DNA from: Acholoe squamosa
Taxonomy: Eukaryota; Annelida; Polychaeta; Phyllodocida; Polynoidae
NCBI GenBank assembly: GCA_949317995.1
Contig: OX439036.1
Location: 107,363,669-107,427,668, forward strand
DNA: 64,000 nucleotides
Direction: 5' to 3'
Under the pieces are notes generated by a model. It was not told where the DNA came from and searched no databases. It was given only the letters and a program-made list of their open reading frames with translations. Below are positions 30,222 through 41,800 of this stretch, piece by piece. The first letter of the stretch is position 1. The number at the start of each line of letters is the position of its first letter. The translations under genes were made by a program, and so were the position numbers.

Positions 30222-33200
30222 GTCAGGAATGGGATTTTTCCGGAAGTTTGAAACCTGAATGGGTCATTCTTGTGATTTGCACAGATCCACCGAGGAAATC
30301 TTGGGGTGGGGGTGGGGGATTTTAGATTGTGGAAGGTGTCTTCCCATAGATGGGTCTCTAATAGCACCCAGAGAAAGGATTTAGGCACCTTCTCGGAAAT
30401 TTCTGCAAAACCCAGGCCCATGCCAGCATGAAACCTCCATCAAAAGGGCCAAAAGACTTCAGAGAATAAGAAAGTAAAGAATGTTGCACCTCTTGTATGA
30501 CCAGAAATATGACTTCTATTATCTGAGATTTGAATTTTAGAATAGAGAGAATTTCCTAAAGTGTTGCAATATCGAGAATTTGAATTTGTTAAATCTATAG
30601 TTTAGTGGAGGTGATTATCCAAAGAAATGGACAAATTCCTCGTTGTGAAAAAAAAGGGCAGCCTGTCACTTTCAACCTAGCTTCAGATCTGATCATGTAG
30701 GATAATTCAGTGCCTCTATTTGTTGACTTGACAAATTTGTTGAATTGCTTAAATGCAGTGAGTATGAATGTATAAACAGTTTTGGTGAAGAGGGTTAGTT
30801 CGCTAAGAGGCCTTAAGCGACTGCATTCGCTGCTGAATATTAAATGAATATATGCAGGTGATTTGTCTCAAATTAAGGAAACTGTCCTAGTTGAAGGAAA
30901 ATATTTTTCTGTAAAAAGTGTCCCGCATGTACCAAAGAGATATCTCATCTTGCCATTTATGCTGTTCAGATCGAATATTGTGCAAACTTGTACAAATATA
31001 TCTTACTTTTGAAAATATACAGCTGAGACCGGTAAATGAAGAAAAACTGAGAAATATTATTAGTGTGATATGATTGTTGATGGAAATGATGTAGAGCTGT
31101 TGACAGAAAGGAATGCTGATTTTTTTTTTTTTGTGCTTTATGCTTGCTTAATGCTTTACAACAAATGGTTGGGCGATCTCTTCCTTTAGGCCACTCCAAA
31201 AAAAGAAAACTTGTTTCTCATCACCGCCCTCGTCAGAAAAATCATTCGAGTTTTTTTGTTCTTTTAGAGAGAATTATCTGAGAAAAATGTACCAAAAATG
31301 AGCAAGAGTTTGGTAGCAAATGAAAGCTTATGGTCCAGGGAATGCAGCTGGCTATCAATGATAGACATTATCACACTTTTATAACGTCAGTGATAACCTC
31401 ACTTTTAAAATGCAGTGAGTGGCCTTAATTCTTATAGAGAACATTTTTTGTAGCTAGCATGTTATATACACCATTCTTACAGAGATGCCACTTTTCCTAA
31501 CTTTTTAGGAATTCCGAATTTTTGATTTTCATTCAGGTATTTCCTATTGTGAATTGAGAAAATTAGGAGGATTTCCGAATTTTGGGGGATCAGTGAGTGG
31601 CATCGCTGTTCTTAGAATTGGGATGCTTACCTGTATATTTTGTACTAAATCTATGGGTTTTTTGTTTGTTTTTGTAGCGGTCATGATAGGAGGTTAGAAT
31701 GTAATCATTGGAGATGGGGGCTAGAAATGTAGCATAGTTTTAACAGTCATCTGTACACAAAAACTTAATAATTGAGTGTCTCTATCATACATGCCCATAC
31801 TGGTTTAATATTTGAGATGTTATCCAAAGAATCCTTCTGATTGTGTCCTCCCCGTGTAAGGATTGAAGCCAAATTTGTAAGCTTACTCACTATGGATATA
31901 TAAAGCTTTGAATGGTACAAGACACTGATCAATATTCAACAACAAAAGTTGATTGTTCAATGTATCTTTCTGCATTTGAACTCATTTTGATATGAATTTT
32001 CTGAATTTTTTTAGGAGAGTAGTCTCACATCCAAACAGCTTTGGGAAGTCGTGTGTTCACCTTTCCATTTTTCACCATATTACTTTATATGCATTTATAT
32101 ATACGCAGCATAATACAGAGACAAAATCAGGAATGATTTCCAGGTGATCTCGCTAATCATAACAACCATAGTTTCCACCTGTCAGGGAAATCGAAAACTC
32201 CTTCCAGTTCAGGGAAATGTCAGGGAATTTAAGAATTTTGCCAGGGAATCCCAGGTTTTTGTGAAAATGTCAGGGAAATATTTTGGTGTCAGGGAAATGT
32301 TGTTCTCTCGTCAGGGAAATTTTGCTTCAATTAAGACAGCAAGGATTATGTAAAACACAAATCCGTGGGAACCAGCGGAAAAATTGGGACGCCCTGAAAG
32401 GCCAAGCGATGGTCATGCGAATTGCTAAGGCGGGTACGTCTTGGCATGCTAGACGCCCTTTAAGGCAACCTTAGCAATAAGTCAGACCCTAAGTTGACGG
32501 TAATGCCATAAGACATAAGTTGTACATTGAGGTGCTTAGGTAGAGTCCGGTATAGTTTCACGCATAAACCATGCCTTATGTATCTGCTACTACAGTAAAT
32601 CTAGTTGATGTTGTCAGGGAAATTGATCACTTTGTCAGGGAAATGTCAGGGAATTTGAAGTGCCGTGTTGGTGGCAACCATGCTCGCATATAGGGTGGCC
32701 AGGTGTAAAAATGCCTTGAATTTGATAGGAACTGAGACTTGCTTTTTATCAATTTGAGCATACTCTACAATATACACAGCATTTCCTCGAAAATAAGCTC
32801 AAATTCTAGGCAAGCCTATACCATATGGAGGCAAACATATTCATTGCAGGCGTCTCGGTGGCGCAGGTGGTACCCATTTGATAGCTGTTAGCAGTATTAA
32901 CCAGCCTCAGCAATGGCTGCGTCCCTTGGATAAGCCGCTACCTTGGTATAGTTTTACGCACTTTATACATGAGTTAGCATGGTATATTTTGTACAGAGTG
33001 TCTGTGCCTCAATCAATTAAGGCCATTATGTAAAGGATAGAAACTTCTATTTTTTTTTCTACAGGATATAGACACCTGATTGCTTAATGAATAAACGGAT
33101 GGAAGTCCCTGAGTTCAGGGATTTTCAAGTCCCAAAGCCCTTTACCTTCTGTATACATCATTTTAGAACATTCAGTGATAAATAGTGTGATATGTTTAAC

Positions 33201-34589
33201 ACCTGATGGAAATGACATGTTTACTTGCATCTGAAGGGCAAAATAGGACCAAAAAAAGTGAAAAACATATTCAAAGTACAGACTAGCTTACGCTTATAGA
33301 TAATGGTGCCTTCTATTTTGATCTTTGCTTTGTTGGGTATGTAGGTTCATTGGGTATGCTATGAACTTTATGAAATAACTAAAAAATGGCTTTTTCATAT
33401 ACTGTCGCCTTGGTGCATGAAGATTGTAACTTCATTTTTCAAGTTTTGCAGAGCTCCTGTACTTTCACAGTAGCTACATAAGGGTCAATATAGGTCAATA
33501 CATGTTATAACAAGAAAACTCAATTTTGCCAAAGTGTCAGTTACAACATTCTTGCACTAAGGTCACACCAAATTAAAATATTGGTCTATGGATTTCCCGC
33601 ACCTTATTTTCCAAAATAAAAAAAATATATATTTTTTTAAGAAAATTTATTTGTCTATGGATTGCGCCTGCATTCCAAAAAAAAAAAAAATCGCTCCCCT
33701 CTCCATTTTTTGAAAACGAAAATCGATAGACCAACTTTTTAATTTGGTGTGGCCTAAGGCGACGAATTGTACTTGCCACAAAAAGTATTAGCTAGAATCA
33801 CAAGGTACCCTGCTTCAATGTGTTAAATCAGGAGTTCAATTTCTAACTGAAATGAACTGAACTTTGCCTCATTTGTGTATGCACAACGAAGTTTCTGATG
33901 TCATTATGGTATTATCAGATCTTCCAGAGCCCATTTAAAATACAACAGGTGCTTTTTCATAAAAGGATTTCTAGATTGTCGTTGTGGATTCAGACAAATA
34001 AATCATTTTCAAAATCAATAAAATGTTTATTATTTGTATATTAATCTTTTAAAGTCTGTAGAGCTCATAAGTTCATCGTGGAGTGTATCAACCACTTAGA
34101 GTTGGTATGATGCATTGTCATGGCTGATACGAACGTCATTATAGATTAGTACTAGAACCGCCGTATTCAATGGGGGCATTGAATACAATGTGTCCGTATT
34201 CAATGGGTGTCCGCCATCTTGGATTTTGAACAGATCTGAGCTGTTTTTCTTTATTTAAAGGCAAAATAACCTCCTAGGCCATGACATAAATGCAAATGTC
34301 CATTCCAGGGAATAAATTTGCATCGTATTCACCTATAAGGCGTCGTTGAATACGGACAGCCTCACCGGAAATTTATTCCCTGGTCATGGACATTTGCTTA
34401 TGTATATTCATGCATCATTAGGACCAATGGGCATATCATCTCAAGTTGAATACTGAGGCTCCATCGTATTGCACACCCCATACAATTACACTATCCATAT
34501 TTCAGGGCCAGTTGCTCCAGCCTTAAAAGGCAAATAACTGATCAAATCATTTATGTGCCCCTCCAAAAAATTGAACATATCTCACTAAT
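30222..34589. other. CAD 3' flank, no gene recognised
   Basis: AT-rich. It contains the MITE at 31480-31608, a cluster of cagggaaat repeats at 32178-32330 and 32615-32660, and a cggtggcgcaggtgg segment near 32855 that weakly recalls a tRNA A box. It also holds tandem AATAAA at 34000-34022 and a diverged GCATGATGCAT element (34054-34450) with an inner inverted repeat (aatgtccattccagggaata near 34295 and ttattccctggtcatggaca near 34372). Confidence 0.5.
31480..31608. mobile_element. MITE, TIR CAGAGATGCCACT
   Basis: 129 bp, flanked by TTCTTA on both sides (with one extra base), with ends cagagatgccacttttccta and gagtggcatcgctg. Confidence 0.7.
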
Positions 34590-34761
34590 GGGCCATCCAC
34601 AAATGATGTCATGCTGGAAGGGGGAGGGGGGTCAGGCCCAGAATGACGGAACTAATTTTCCATATATCTTCATCATAGCAAAATTGGCCAAAAACATGAG
34701 GAGGGGGGATGGGGGGTCAAAAGAGGTGAAATTTTTCATGACATCATTTATGGATGGCCCC
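34590..34761. mobile_element. MITE, TIR GGGCCATCCACAAATGATG
   Basis: 172 bp, second copy of the element at 24105, with the same aggggg-rich centre. It sits about 50 bp upstream of the SLC23-like exon. Confidence 0.75.
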
Positions 34762-34809
34762 TTAATGCAGAGTATTCAGCCATCAAATTGAAAATGTCTA
34801 TATTTTAAG

Positions 34810-34996
34810 CATGTAATTGATGAGGTATTTAATATGAAGATAGTTATTACAATAGTAATTGTGTGGTGCTTCTGCACCATTTTGACAGCTGCTGGTGTTT
34901 TCCCGTCTGACCCGTCTGTTCGTGGATATGCAGCCAGGACGGATGTCAAACTTAAAGTACTCAATGATGCTAAGTGGTTCAAAATCCCATACCCAG
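34810..34996 (+). CDS. SLC23-like transporter, internal exon (transmembrane segment and loop)
   Basis: SLC23 proteins are multi-pass sodium/ascorbate or nucleobase carriers of the plasma membrane. This exon gives a hydrophobic stretch (IVITIVIVWCFCTILTAAGV), then FPSDPSVRGYAARTD and ending KWFKIPYPG. It aligns with the human SVCT segment reading VLPTDPKAYGFQARTD and ending RIPYP. Donor gtatgt, phase 1. The start is uncertain: an acceptor at 34809 is plausible, but the match is clear only from about 34835. The exons that should follow (QWG onward, about 200 residues) are not found before 37584. Confidence 0.75.
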
Positions 34997-35258
34997 GTAT
35001 GTCAGATTGAGTGAGTAATGGTTGTTTGATGTTCAGAGCTAACGTCCTATTCATGGTGAGAAAACATTAACCAAGAATTCTTGAATGATGTGTTCTTATC
35101 CTGTTCTTGTCTGAACATTATGTGACCTAATACAGAAGGGATAGAAAAGATGAGATATAGACAATTTTATAATGGCCTAGCGAAGCCCCCATGCATGTAT
35201 GACAAATTAGCATATCTGAGTAACAAGGTGATTGATATTCAGCAGAATACCAATTTTG

Positions 35259-36769
35259 TAGGGAACCAGGTCTGCATTGCTGCATCATGCTGGCCCTCCA
35301 TGTAGGGAACCAGATATGCATTGCTGCATCATGCTGGCCCTCCATGTAGGGAACCAGATCTGCATTGCTGCGTCATGCTGGCCCTCCATGTAGGGAACCA
35401 GGTCTGCATTGCTGCGTCATGCCGGCCCTCCATGTAGGGAACCAGATCTGCATTGCTGCATCATGCTGGCCCTCCATGTAGGGAACCAGATCTGCATTGC
35501 TGCATCATGCCGGCCCTCCATGTAGGGAACCGGATCTGCATTGCTGCATCATGCCGGCCCTCCATGTAGGGAACCGGATCTACATTGCTGCATCATGCCG
35601 GCCCTCCATGTAGGGAACCAGATCTGCATTGCTGCATCATGCCGGCCCTCCATGTAGGGAACCAGGTCTGCATTGCTGCATCATGCTGGCCCTCCATGTA
35701 GGGAACCAGATCTGCATTGCTGCATCATGCCGGCCCTCCATGTATGGAACCAGATCTGCATTGCTGCATCATGCCGGGCCTCCATCTAGGGAACCAGATC
35801 TGCATTGCTGCATCATGCTGGCCCTCCATGTAGGGCCCTCCATGTAGGGAACCAGATCTGCATTGCTGCATCATGCCGGCCCTCCATCCTCCATGTAGGG
35901 AACCAGATCTGCATTGCTGCATCATGCTGGCCCTCCATGTAGGGCCCTCCATGTAGGGAACCAGATCTGCATTTCTGCATCATGCTGGCCCTCCATGTAG
36001 GGCCCTCCATGTAGGGAACCAGATCTGCATTGCTGCATCATGCCGGCCCTCCATGTAGGGAACCAGATCTGCATTGCTGCATCATGCTGGCCCTCCATGT
36101 AGGGCCCTCCATGTAGGGAAATGGATCTGCATTGCTGCATCATGCCGGCCCTCCATGTAGGGAACCAGATCTGCATTGCTGCATCATGCTGGCCCTCCAT
36201 GTAGGGAACCAGATCTGCATTGCTGCATCATGCTGGCCCTCCATGTAGGGAACCAGATCTGCATTGCTGCATCATGCTGGCCCTCCATGTAGGGCCCTCC
36301 ATGTAGGGAACCAGATCTGCATTGCTGCATCATGCTGGCCCTCCATGTAGGGCCCTCCATGTAGGGAACCAGATCTGCATTGCTGCATCATGCCGGCCCT
36401 CCATGTAGGGAACCGGATCTGCATTGCTGCATCATGCCGGCCCTCCATGTAGGGAACCAGATCTGCATTGCTGCATCATGCTGGCCCTCCATGTAGGGAA
36501 CCAGATCTGCATTGCTGCATCATGCTGGCCCTCCATGTAGGGCCCTCCATGTAGGGAACCGGATCTGCATTGCTGCATCATGCCGGCCCTCCATGTAGGG
36601 AACCAGATCTGCATTGCTGCATCATGCCGGGCCTCCATGTAGGAAACCAACTCTGCATTGCTGCATCATGCCGGCCCTCCATGTAGGGAACCAGATCTGC
36701 ATTGCTGCATCATGCGGGCCCTCCATGTAGGGAACCAGATCTGCATTGCTGCATCATGCCGGCCCTCCA
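35259..36769. repeat. minisatellite of 44-bp units with 58-bp variants
   Basis: About 32 units of tagggaaccagatctgcatt plus gctgcatcatgccggccctc and catg. Several units carry an extra tagggccctccatg (14 bp), making 58-bp variants scattered through the array. Units are highly similar. Open frames across it are artefacts. It lies in the gap where SLC23 exons would be expected. Confidence 0.95.
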
Positions 36770-36810
36770 GGAGAGCATCAATAATCAATACCATGCAGCC
36801 AGTCTAACAA

Positions 36811-36855
36811 TACCGTATCAATTCTAAAGAGCACACATGCTAGGGCACACCCCCC
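36811..36855. mobile_element. MITE fragment, left end only
   Basis: taccgtatcaattctaaaga followed by gcacacatgc matches the left end of the element at 6801. The right end is absent; a CA microsatellite and a T-shaped palindrome follow. Confidence 0.5.
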
Positions 36856-36859
36856 CTCC

Positions 36860-36880
36860 CTACACACACACACACACACA
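36860..36880. repeat. CA microsatellite
   Basis: About ten CA units directly before the T-shaped palindrome. Confidence 0.9.
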
Positions 36881-36887
36881 TTTTTTT

Positions 36888-36941
36888 AGCGCCTCCCCAC
36901 GCCGCGTAGCGGCGGTCCCGCGAAGCGGGACGGGAGGCGCT
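36888..36941. repeat. perfect T-shaped three-way palindrome
   Basis: A 10-bp outer stem (AGCGCCTCCC with GGGAGGCGCT) encloses two perfect hairpins, CGCCGC-GTA-GCGGCG and GTCCCGC-GAA-GCGGGAC. Only the two bases CA are unpaired at the junction. The loops are GNA triloops, which make unusually stable DNA hairpins. About 80 percent GC in an AT-rich setting. Confidence 0.9.
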
Positions 36942-37008
36942 ATGATGATTGCATTTCCCCCATGTGATGAGGTGTCACAATACAGAATCCCCAAACTAAA
37001 TTCCTTCG

Positions 37009-37088
37009 TATGCAAGAAATAAGGTTGTGACCGCTTAAAAAAACGCCGGTAGGCGTTTTTTATGCGGTCACAACCGCATTTCTTGTTG
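37009..37088. repeat. long stem-loop
   Basis: ggttgtgaccgc pairs with gcggtcacaacc. Inside, aaaaaacgcc pairs with ggcgtttttt around the loop ggta. Outside, gcaagaaat pairs imperfectly with atttcttgttgc. It lies 68 bp after the T-shaped palindrome. Confidence 0.85.
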
Positions 37089-37583
37089 CACAGCCCTGCA
37101 CTTCTTTTGTGTAGGTACAAAGACTTTTTACAGAAGGTTAGGTTTGTGCACTTAGAATTAGAATTAATTTTTGATTTAGGTTTTGAGCACTCTCCAAATT
37201 ACACTTTCTGCACTCTCTAGATCAAATAGGATATGGCCCATAAATTGAATTGGGTAAAAGACTTGGCAGATATGTAAACCTATTTCTTATATCATACTGT
37301 TATCAGCTTACAATTATCATTCTATCCTAAAATAGCAATAAGCAGATCTGTAAACCTGTTTCCTACTCTGTAAAAATAGCTGTTGAATCTGCCAGGGATC
37401 CTCTTAAAACTGAACAGTGAACCACCAGTGTAATTTTCACAATAAGCCCCAGGTGGCAGTATGGTGGTACAAGGAATCTCTGTGAAAATAACAATAGATC
37501 TCTGGCAAGTTTGGGACAAGTATTCTGTTGTTAATTTGACGACACTTTTTTTACAGTGTAAATAATGCCGTTCATTTTACCAG

Positions 37584-37813
37584 GCACACCAGATGAGCGA
37601 GGGTTAATAGGGTGGAGAGGGCTGATGGAGGGAATGGATCATAAAGAAAAGTCACCTTACGACTTACCATTTGGAATGAATTACCTTCGCAAGGCAAAAT
37701 GGCTGCGGTTCCTCCCGATCTGTCAAACTTATGAACCTACCTGTGCATTTTGTACCAGGTCCCAACCCGAGAGATCTCAGAAACACCGCAACGAGTTTAA
37801 TGTAGCAAACTAA
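37584..37813 (+). CDS. SLC23-like transporter, C-terminal exon
   Basis: It encodes GTPDERGLIGWRGLMEG, then SPYDLPFGMNYLRKAKWLRF and LPICQTYEP, ending NEFNVAN and TAA. Human SVCT1 has GSPEERGLIQW, then YDFPIGM and KYIPICP at the same place. The acceptor is cattttaccag with incoming phase 1, matching the exon at 34810 in phase but not in content. This is the cytosolic tail after the last membrane helix. Whether it belongs to the same working gene as the exon at 34810 cannot be decided here. Confidence 0.8.
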
Positions 37814-37984
37814 TACTCTCATTTTAACCCACTTCATTTTAACGACTGAGCTGACACTACACATACACATGTACTTGTAAGGCATTTATTACTTCTCAAA
37901 CATGTGAATGGTTAATTCTTCTCTCTTGACAAAGATATTCTTGATGTGTTCGTTCCTGCCGAGTTAAATCTGGGCCTGCAAAAT

Positions 37985-37990
37985 AATAAA
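37985..37990 (+). promoter_or_regulatory. AATAAA polyadenylation signal for the SLC23-like tail exon
   Basis: Canonical hexamer 172 bp after the stop at 37811-37813. Confidence 0.5.
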
Positions 37991-38110
37991 ATATGCAGGA
38001 CTGAATGGCATGCGAGGGAAAACATTTTTTGGTATAGACTGCACCAAATAAAGGGTTCATAGGCTACCATGGGAAATAACCTGGTGTTGAATGGTAAAAG
38101 TCCTTCTTAC

Positions 38111-38466
38111 CTGGAAACCCAGTAAAATGGTGATGTGCCATGGAGGACAGTCTTCTATGCCATACTGAATGCCACCTCTCGTCCTAAGAATATCTGCTCT
38201 GTTCCATCATCAGAGTTTTTCTGTTCTATGACATTGTTAATGCCATCCCTCATGTTTTCAGTGCTTGTTGGTTCAATGCCATCCCAGGTGACATATTTTG
38301 TGTTATCAGTGTTTTTCCAGTCTGTGCCATGTTGAATGAGATCTCCTGTTTTATCAGTGTTTGTATATTCTATGTCATACTGAACTTTGCCTCTCTTGTT
38401 TTCAGTGCTTGTTGAAACAATCACAAGTTCTCCTCCCACCTCTTGAGTACTTGCAACATTTGACAG
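38111..38466 (-). pseudogene. SLC23-like N-terminal exon with repeats, opposite strand, probably broken
   Basis: On the - strand, acceptor ccttatttag (exon starts 38466) and donor gtaaga (after 38111) bound 356 nt. The last part reads GGIQYGIEDCPPWHITILLG and FQ, matching human SVCT1 KIEDVPPWYLCILLGFQ just before the first helix. Upstream lie four tandem 15-16-residue units of the type QYDIEYTNTDKTGD, apparently duplicated from the same YxIE segment. Those units and the PPWH part are in different frames, with a TAG in the repeat frame (38155-38157), so the exon is broken or has an unseen splice. The following exon (HYLT region) is not seen. Confidence 0.6.
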
Positions 38467-38745
38467 CTAAATAAGGATGAATATATATTCCTGTTAGGCA
38501 ATGAAGGATACCATGTTACACTTATAGTCTGCATATGATATAAAGTCAGTCTCAACTAGATTGATTTTTTTATTCTGTAAAATATTGATTTAATATTTGT
38601 TTGAATACAATCTCCCATAGAGAAAATTAGAATAGATTGAGGGTTAGGAACTATACCAACCATACTGCCATCTAGTGTGAACCGGAATATACTCAGTGTT
38701 ATAAAATTGTATAAAGATTGATGCAACACTGTCGAGTAACCAATC

Positions 38746-38872
38746 AACCAGGGCTACATTCAAGAATCATGCTGATACTATGGGATGGGTACACTCCCTG
38801 GGGGTCGGCATGATGCTTCAATGAAGTGCATCAGATGCACTTCTGCATAACTAGCCCTTAAAGGGTAAGAGT
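38746..38872. mobile_element. GCATGATGCAT palindrome element, short copy
   Basis: accagggctacattcaagaa through ctagcccttaaaggg; one hairpin is kept around gatgcttcaatgaagtgcat. Confidence 0.55.
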
Positions 38873-41800
38873 CCTTTAGGGCCAGCAAAGCTTATTTTCC
38901 CCTATTTTCGCTCATTTGTCACATTTTTGTGACCAATTAGGTAACTTTGAAAAGCTCTGTTTACCTTAATAATTGTAATATCAAGACACAGGGAAAAAAA
39001 TTTCCTCCAAATAATGACTTAAAGATCGGGCTCCAATCATTGAATCAGTAAAATATCCATTCTGTACACTGGAAACCCATGACTGCAGAAACTAATCAGT
39101 AGTGATCACTTTAGGGTGCTCAATTTGATGCAGACCAGGGAGAGTACCCCTTTCATCATATGTTCAGGTCATCAATACGATTACTTCAGGTCATCAATAC
39201 TGATTAGTTTTTCACATGCTGAGATAATAATGACCTGGATAAGCAATTTGATTGAAGTACAATGTTGCTCAAAATAAGAAATTAAAGAATAGTTTTGGAA
39301 TTCCCCCGACCCCACCCTATCAACCTAAACCTCATTCATTTATTAGAGTAGGTCTTCTCCTTGAAGATATGGGATTAAGTTATATAAGTTGGAGCAGTTG
39401 ATGCCTATCTTTATACTTCTTGATAGGACCATTGACAAAGAATAGGTGTTTATGCTTTGAATATGCCTATTTTACTTTCACTCTCATTTTACAACATGTC
39501 AGTAGTATAATAGATGGTCTTTTCTGAATATTATCCAGAAAAGACCATCATATTTGGATTATCCAGAGAAGACCTCCTATTTTTAGATTATTTATAAAAG
39601 AGGTCGTTTATAGATATATTTAATTTATCTATAAAAGAGGTCGTTTATAGATATATTTAGATTATTTATAAAAGAGGTCGTTTATAGATATATTTAATTT
39701 ATCTATAAAAGAGGTCGTTTATAGATATATTTAGATTATTCATAAAAGAGGTCGTTTATAGATATATTTAGAATAAGATTATTTTAGAAATAGTAATTAT
39801 ATCACTTTAGGTTTTAAATACAAAAGAGAGGTCAAGTGGTTCTCATGTCACAAGGTTTTTAGCTGAGCTTTCGGTACAGAGGAATGAACTGACTGTACCA
39901 AGGATTGAAGGAGGATTGAAGGAGGATTGAAACAAGGAGGATTGAAGGAGGATTGAAGGAGGATTGAAGGAGGATTGAAGGATTGAAGGAGGATTGTGGA
40001 ACACATTCAATTCCAGATCAGCGCTCTAAGGAACGGTGGCAGACACGCTTTAACCAACAGTGGGAGCATCAACCAACAATGGGAGCATCAACCGTTCTGC
40101 TTCAACCAACTGATGGGAGCAGACACGCTTCAACCATCATCCGTTCTAAGTTGACAAGGTTGGAAGAACTGTTGTGATTTTGTCACTGGAGCTAGTACCT
40201 GAAGCTACAGACGTGGAGGTTCGTGACATGAGGGCCGGACCTCTCCAATTAACCCCAGACATTGCGTTCCTTATATACTCCACCTCAGCAGTGAAATCAT
40301 AAATGTGGTGTTACACTTTTAAGTCTATGAACAAATAGACATTCAGTTTAAGAAGATATAGATTTTTTTCATCAGTTTGAGTGATTTAGGGACAGAGTTT
40401 TTTCTCCTCTATTTTTTGATATATTTCATTGATATCAGCAAAGAACATTTGCTGAGTTATTAGAGGAATTTACAGCGGTAGTTTAAATTGAAACGATAGA
40501 TTTTTATTCAAAACGCGGATTTTTTGTCCCCCTCTACCGAGAACAATACGAACTATTTCTAGCATGATGTAGGTTATGTGGAACTAAATTATTACATGTA
40601 TAATGCTCTTTTTCTTTGTATTTTCTTTAGCATTTTAAAGATCCATGTATAGAGCTTTTTCTTTTTATTGTTTAATATATTTCACTGATATCAGTAAAGA
40701 ATATTTGCCGAGTTATTAGAGGAATTCACAGCGGTAGTTTACAATTGAAATGATAGATTTTCATTCAAAACGCGGATTTTTTGTCCCCCTCTACCGAGAA
40801 TAATATGAACTATCTCTGGTATGATGTAGGTTATGTGGAACTAAATTATTTATTTACTTTTTGATATCATTAAAAACATACAGTCCATTAAACGATAAGG
40901 AGGGTCTTTAAACATATGATCCACACCCATGCTACTGAGTAACAGAGAAAAACTCAAAAACTTCTTAATGATGCACCTATAGCCCCAACCCATGAATAAA
41001 AGTGTACCAAGTTGCTCCTACTCGAGTGTTGGCATTAATAGAAACAGCTCAAATTATCATTGCTTATAGGCTTTATTATAAGCTACTGAAATATATAGTC
41101 CATTAAACGATAAGCCTCCTATTTTTTTAGATTATTTATAAAAAGTGTTCGTTTATAGATTATTTAGAATCCAGATAAGATCTGCTCGTTCATAATATAT
41201 ATTAAGAATCCAGATAAGATATGCTCGTTCATAATATATATTAAGAATCCAGATAAGATATGCTGGTTCATAAGATATATTTAGAATCCAGATAAGATAT
41301 GCTCGTTCATAAGATATATTTAGAATCTAGATAAGATCCGTTTTTTTTAGAAAATTAAGAATAAGAACAAACTCAATGTTGATATCTTTATGCTTTATGT
41401 AGCTTTTATATATATATATTAAATCAGACCAAAGGTTTATAGCTATGATATATTTAGTTTAACTATTATTACTGTTTGTAATAAGCCTTGATACAGATGG
41501 GGACCAAAATAGTATTTCACACTCTTGAACTCTAGTTTTCTCAACTCGCTTAATGTGGTACGCCTATACATCTTGTAAGTAAAAAGAAAATATTCCAAGC
41601 TTATTGGAGAAATATTCCAGTTTTTCAAAGTGTCCTATATAAGGGTTAGAAATGCATCATTAACAGCATAAAACCTAAAAAAACACTTTAACTGTAATGT
41701 ACTACGTATCTAGAGGCTCCTGATGTAAAAAAATAGTACCGCCCTCTGGAGAGGAGAGGTGAGGAGAGGGGAGGAGAAACTAAACTATGTGAAATAGACT

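Noticed and set aside
32846-32940. tRNA-like segment (cggtggcgcaggtgg)
   Set aside because: It resembles only an A box; no B box or cloverleaf could be drawn.
35127-36650. Several open frames with repeated HGGPYMEGQHDAAMQ
   Set aside because: The unit is 44 bp, not a multiple of three, so the frames shift within the array and are by-products.
35259-36769. CRISPR-like array
   Set aside because: Units are contiguous, with no unique spacers and no cas genes. Ordinary minisatellite.
36888-36941. Call as a parvovirus-like terminal hairpin
   Set aside because: Only the fold is similar. No replication or capsid gene remnant is visible nearby and no second terminus was found.
37040-37075. Rho-independent terminator look (stem plus T run)
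   Set aside because: The setting is a eukaryotic intron or spacer full of repeats; there is no bacterial gene on either side.
38155-38439. Stand-alone 94-residue gene on -
   Set aside because: It starts inside an exon bounded by an acceptor and contains repeats derived from the SLC23 N-terminal motif; no independent start.
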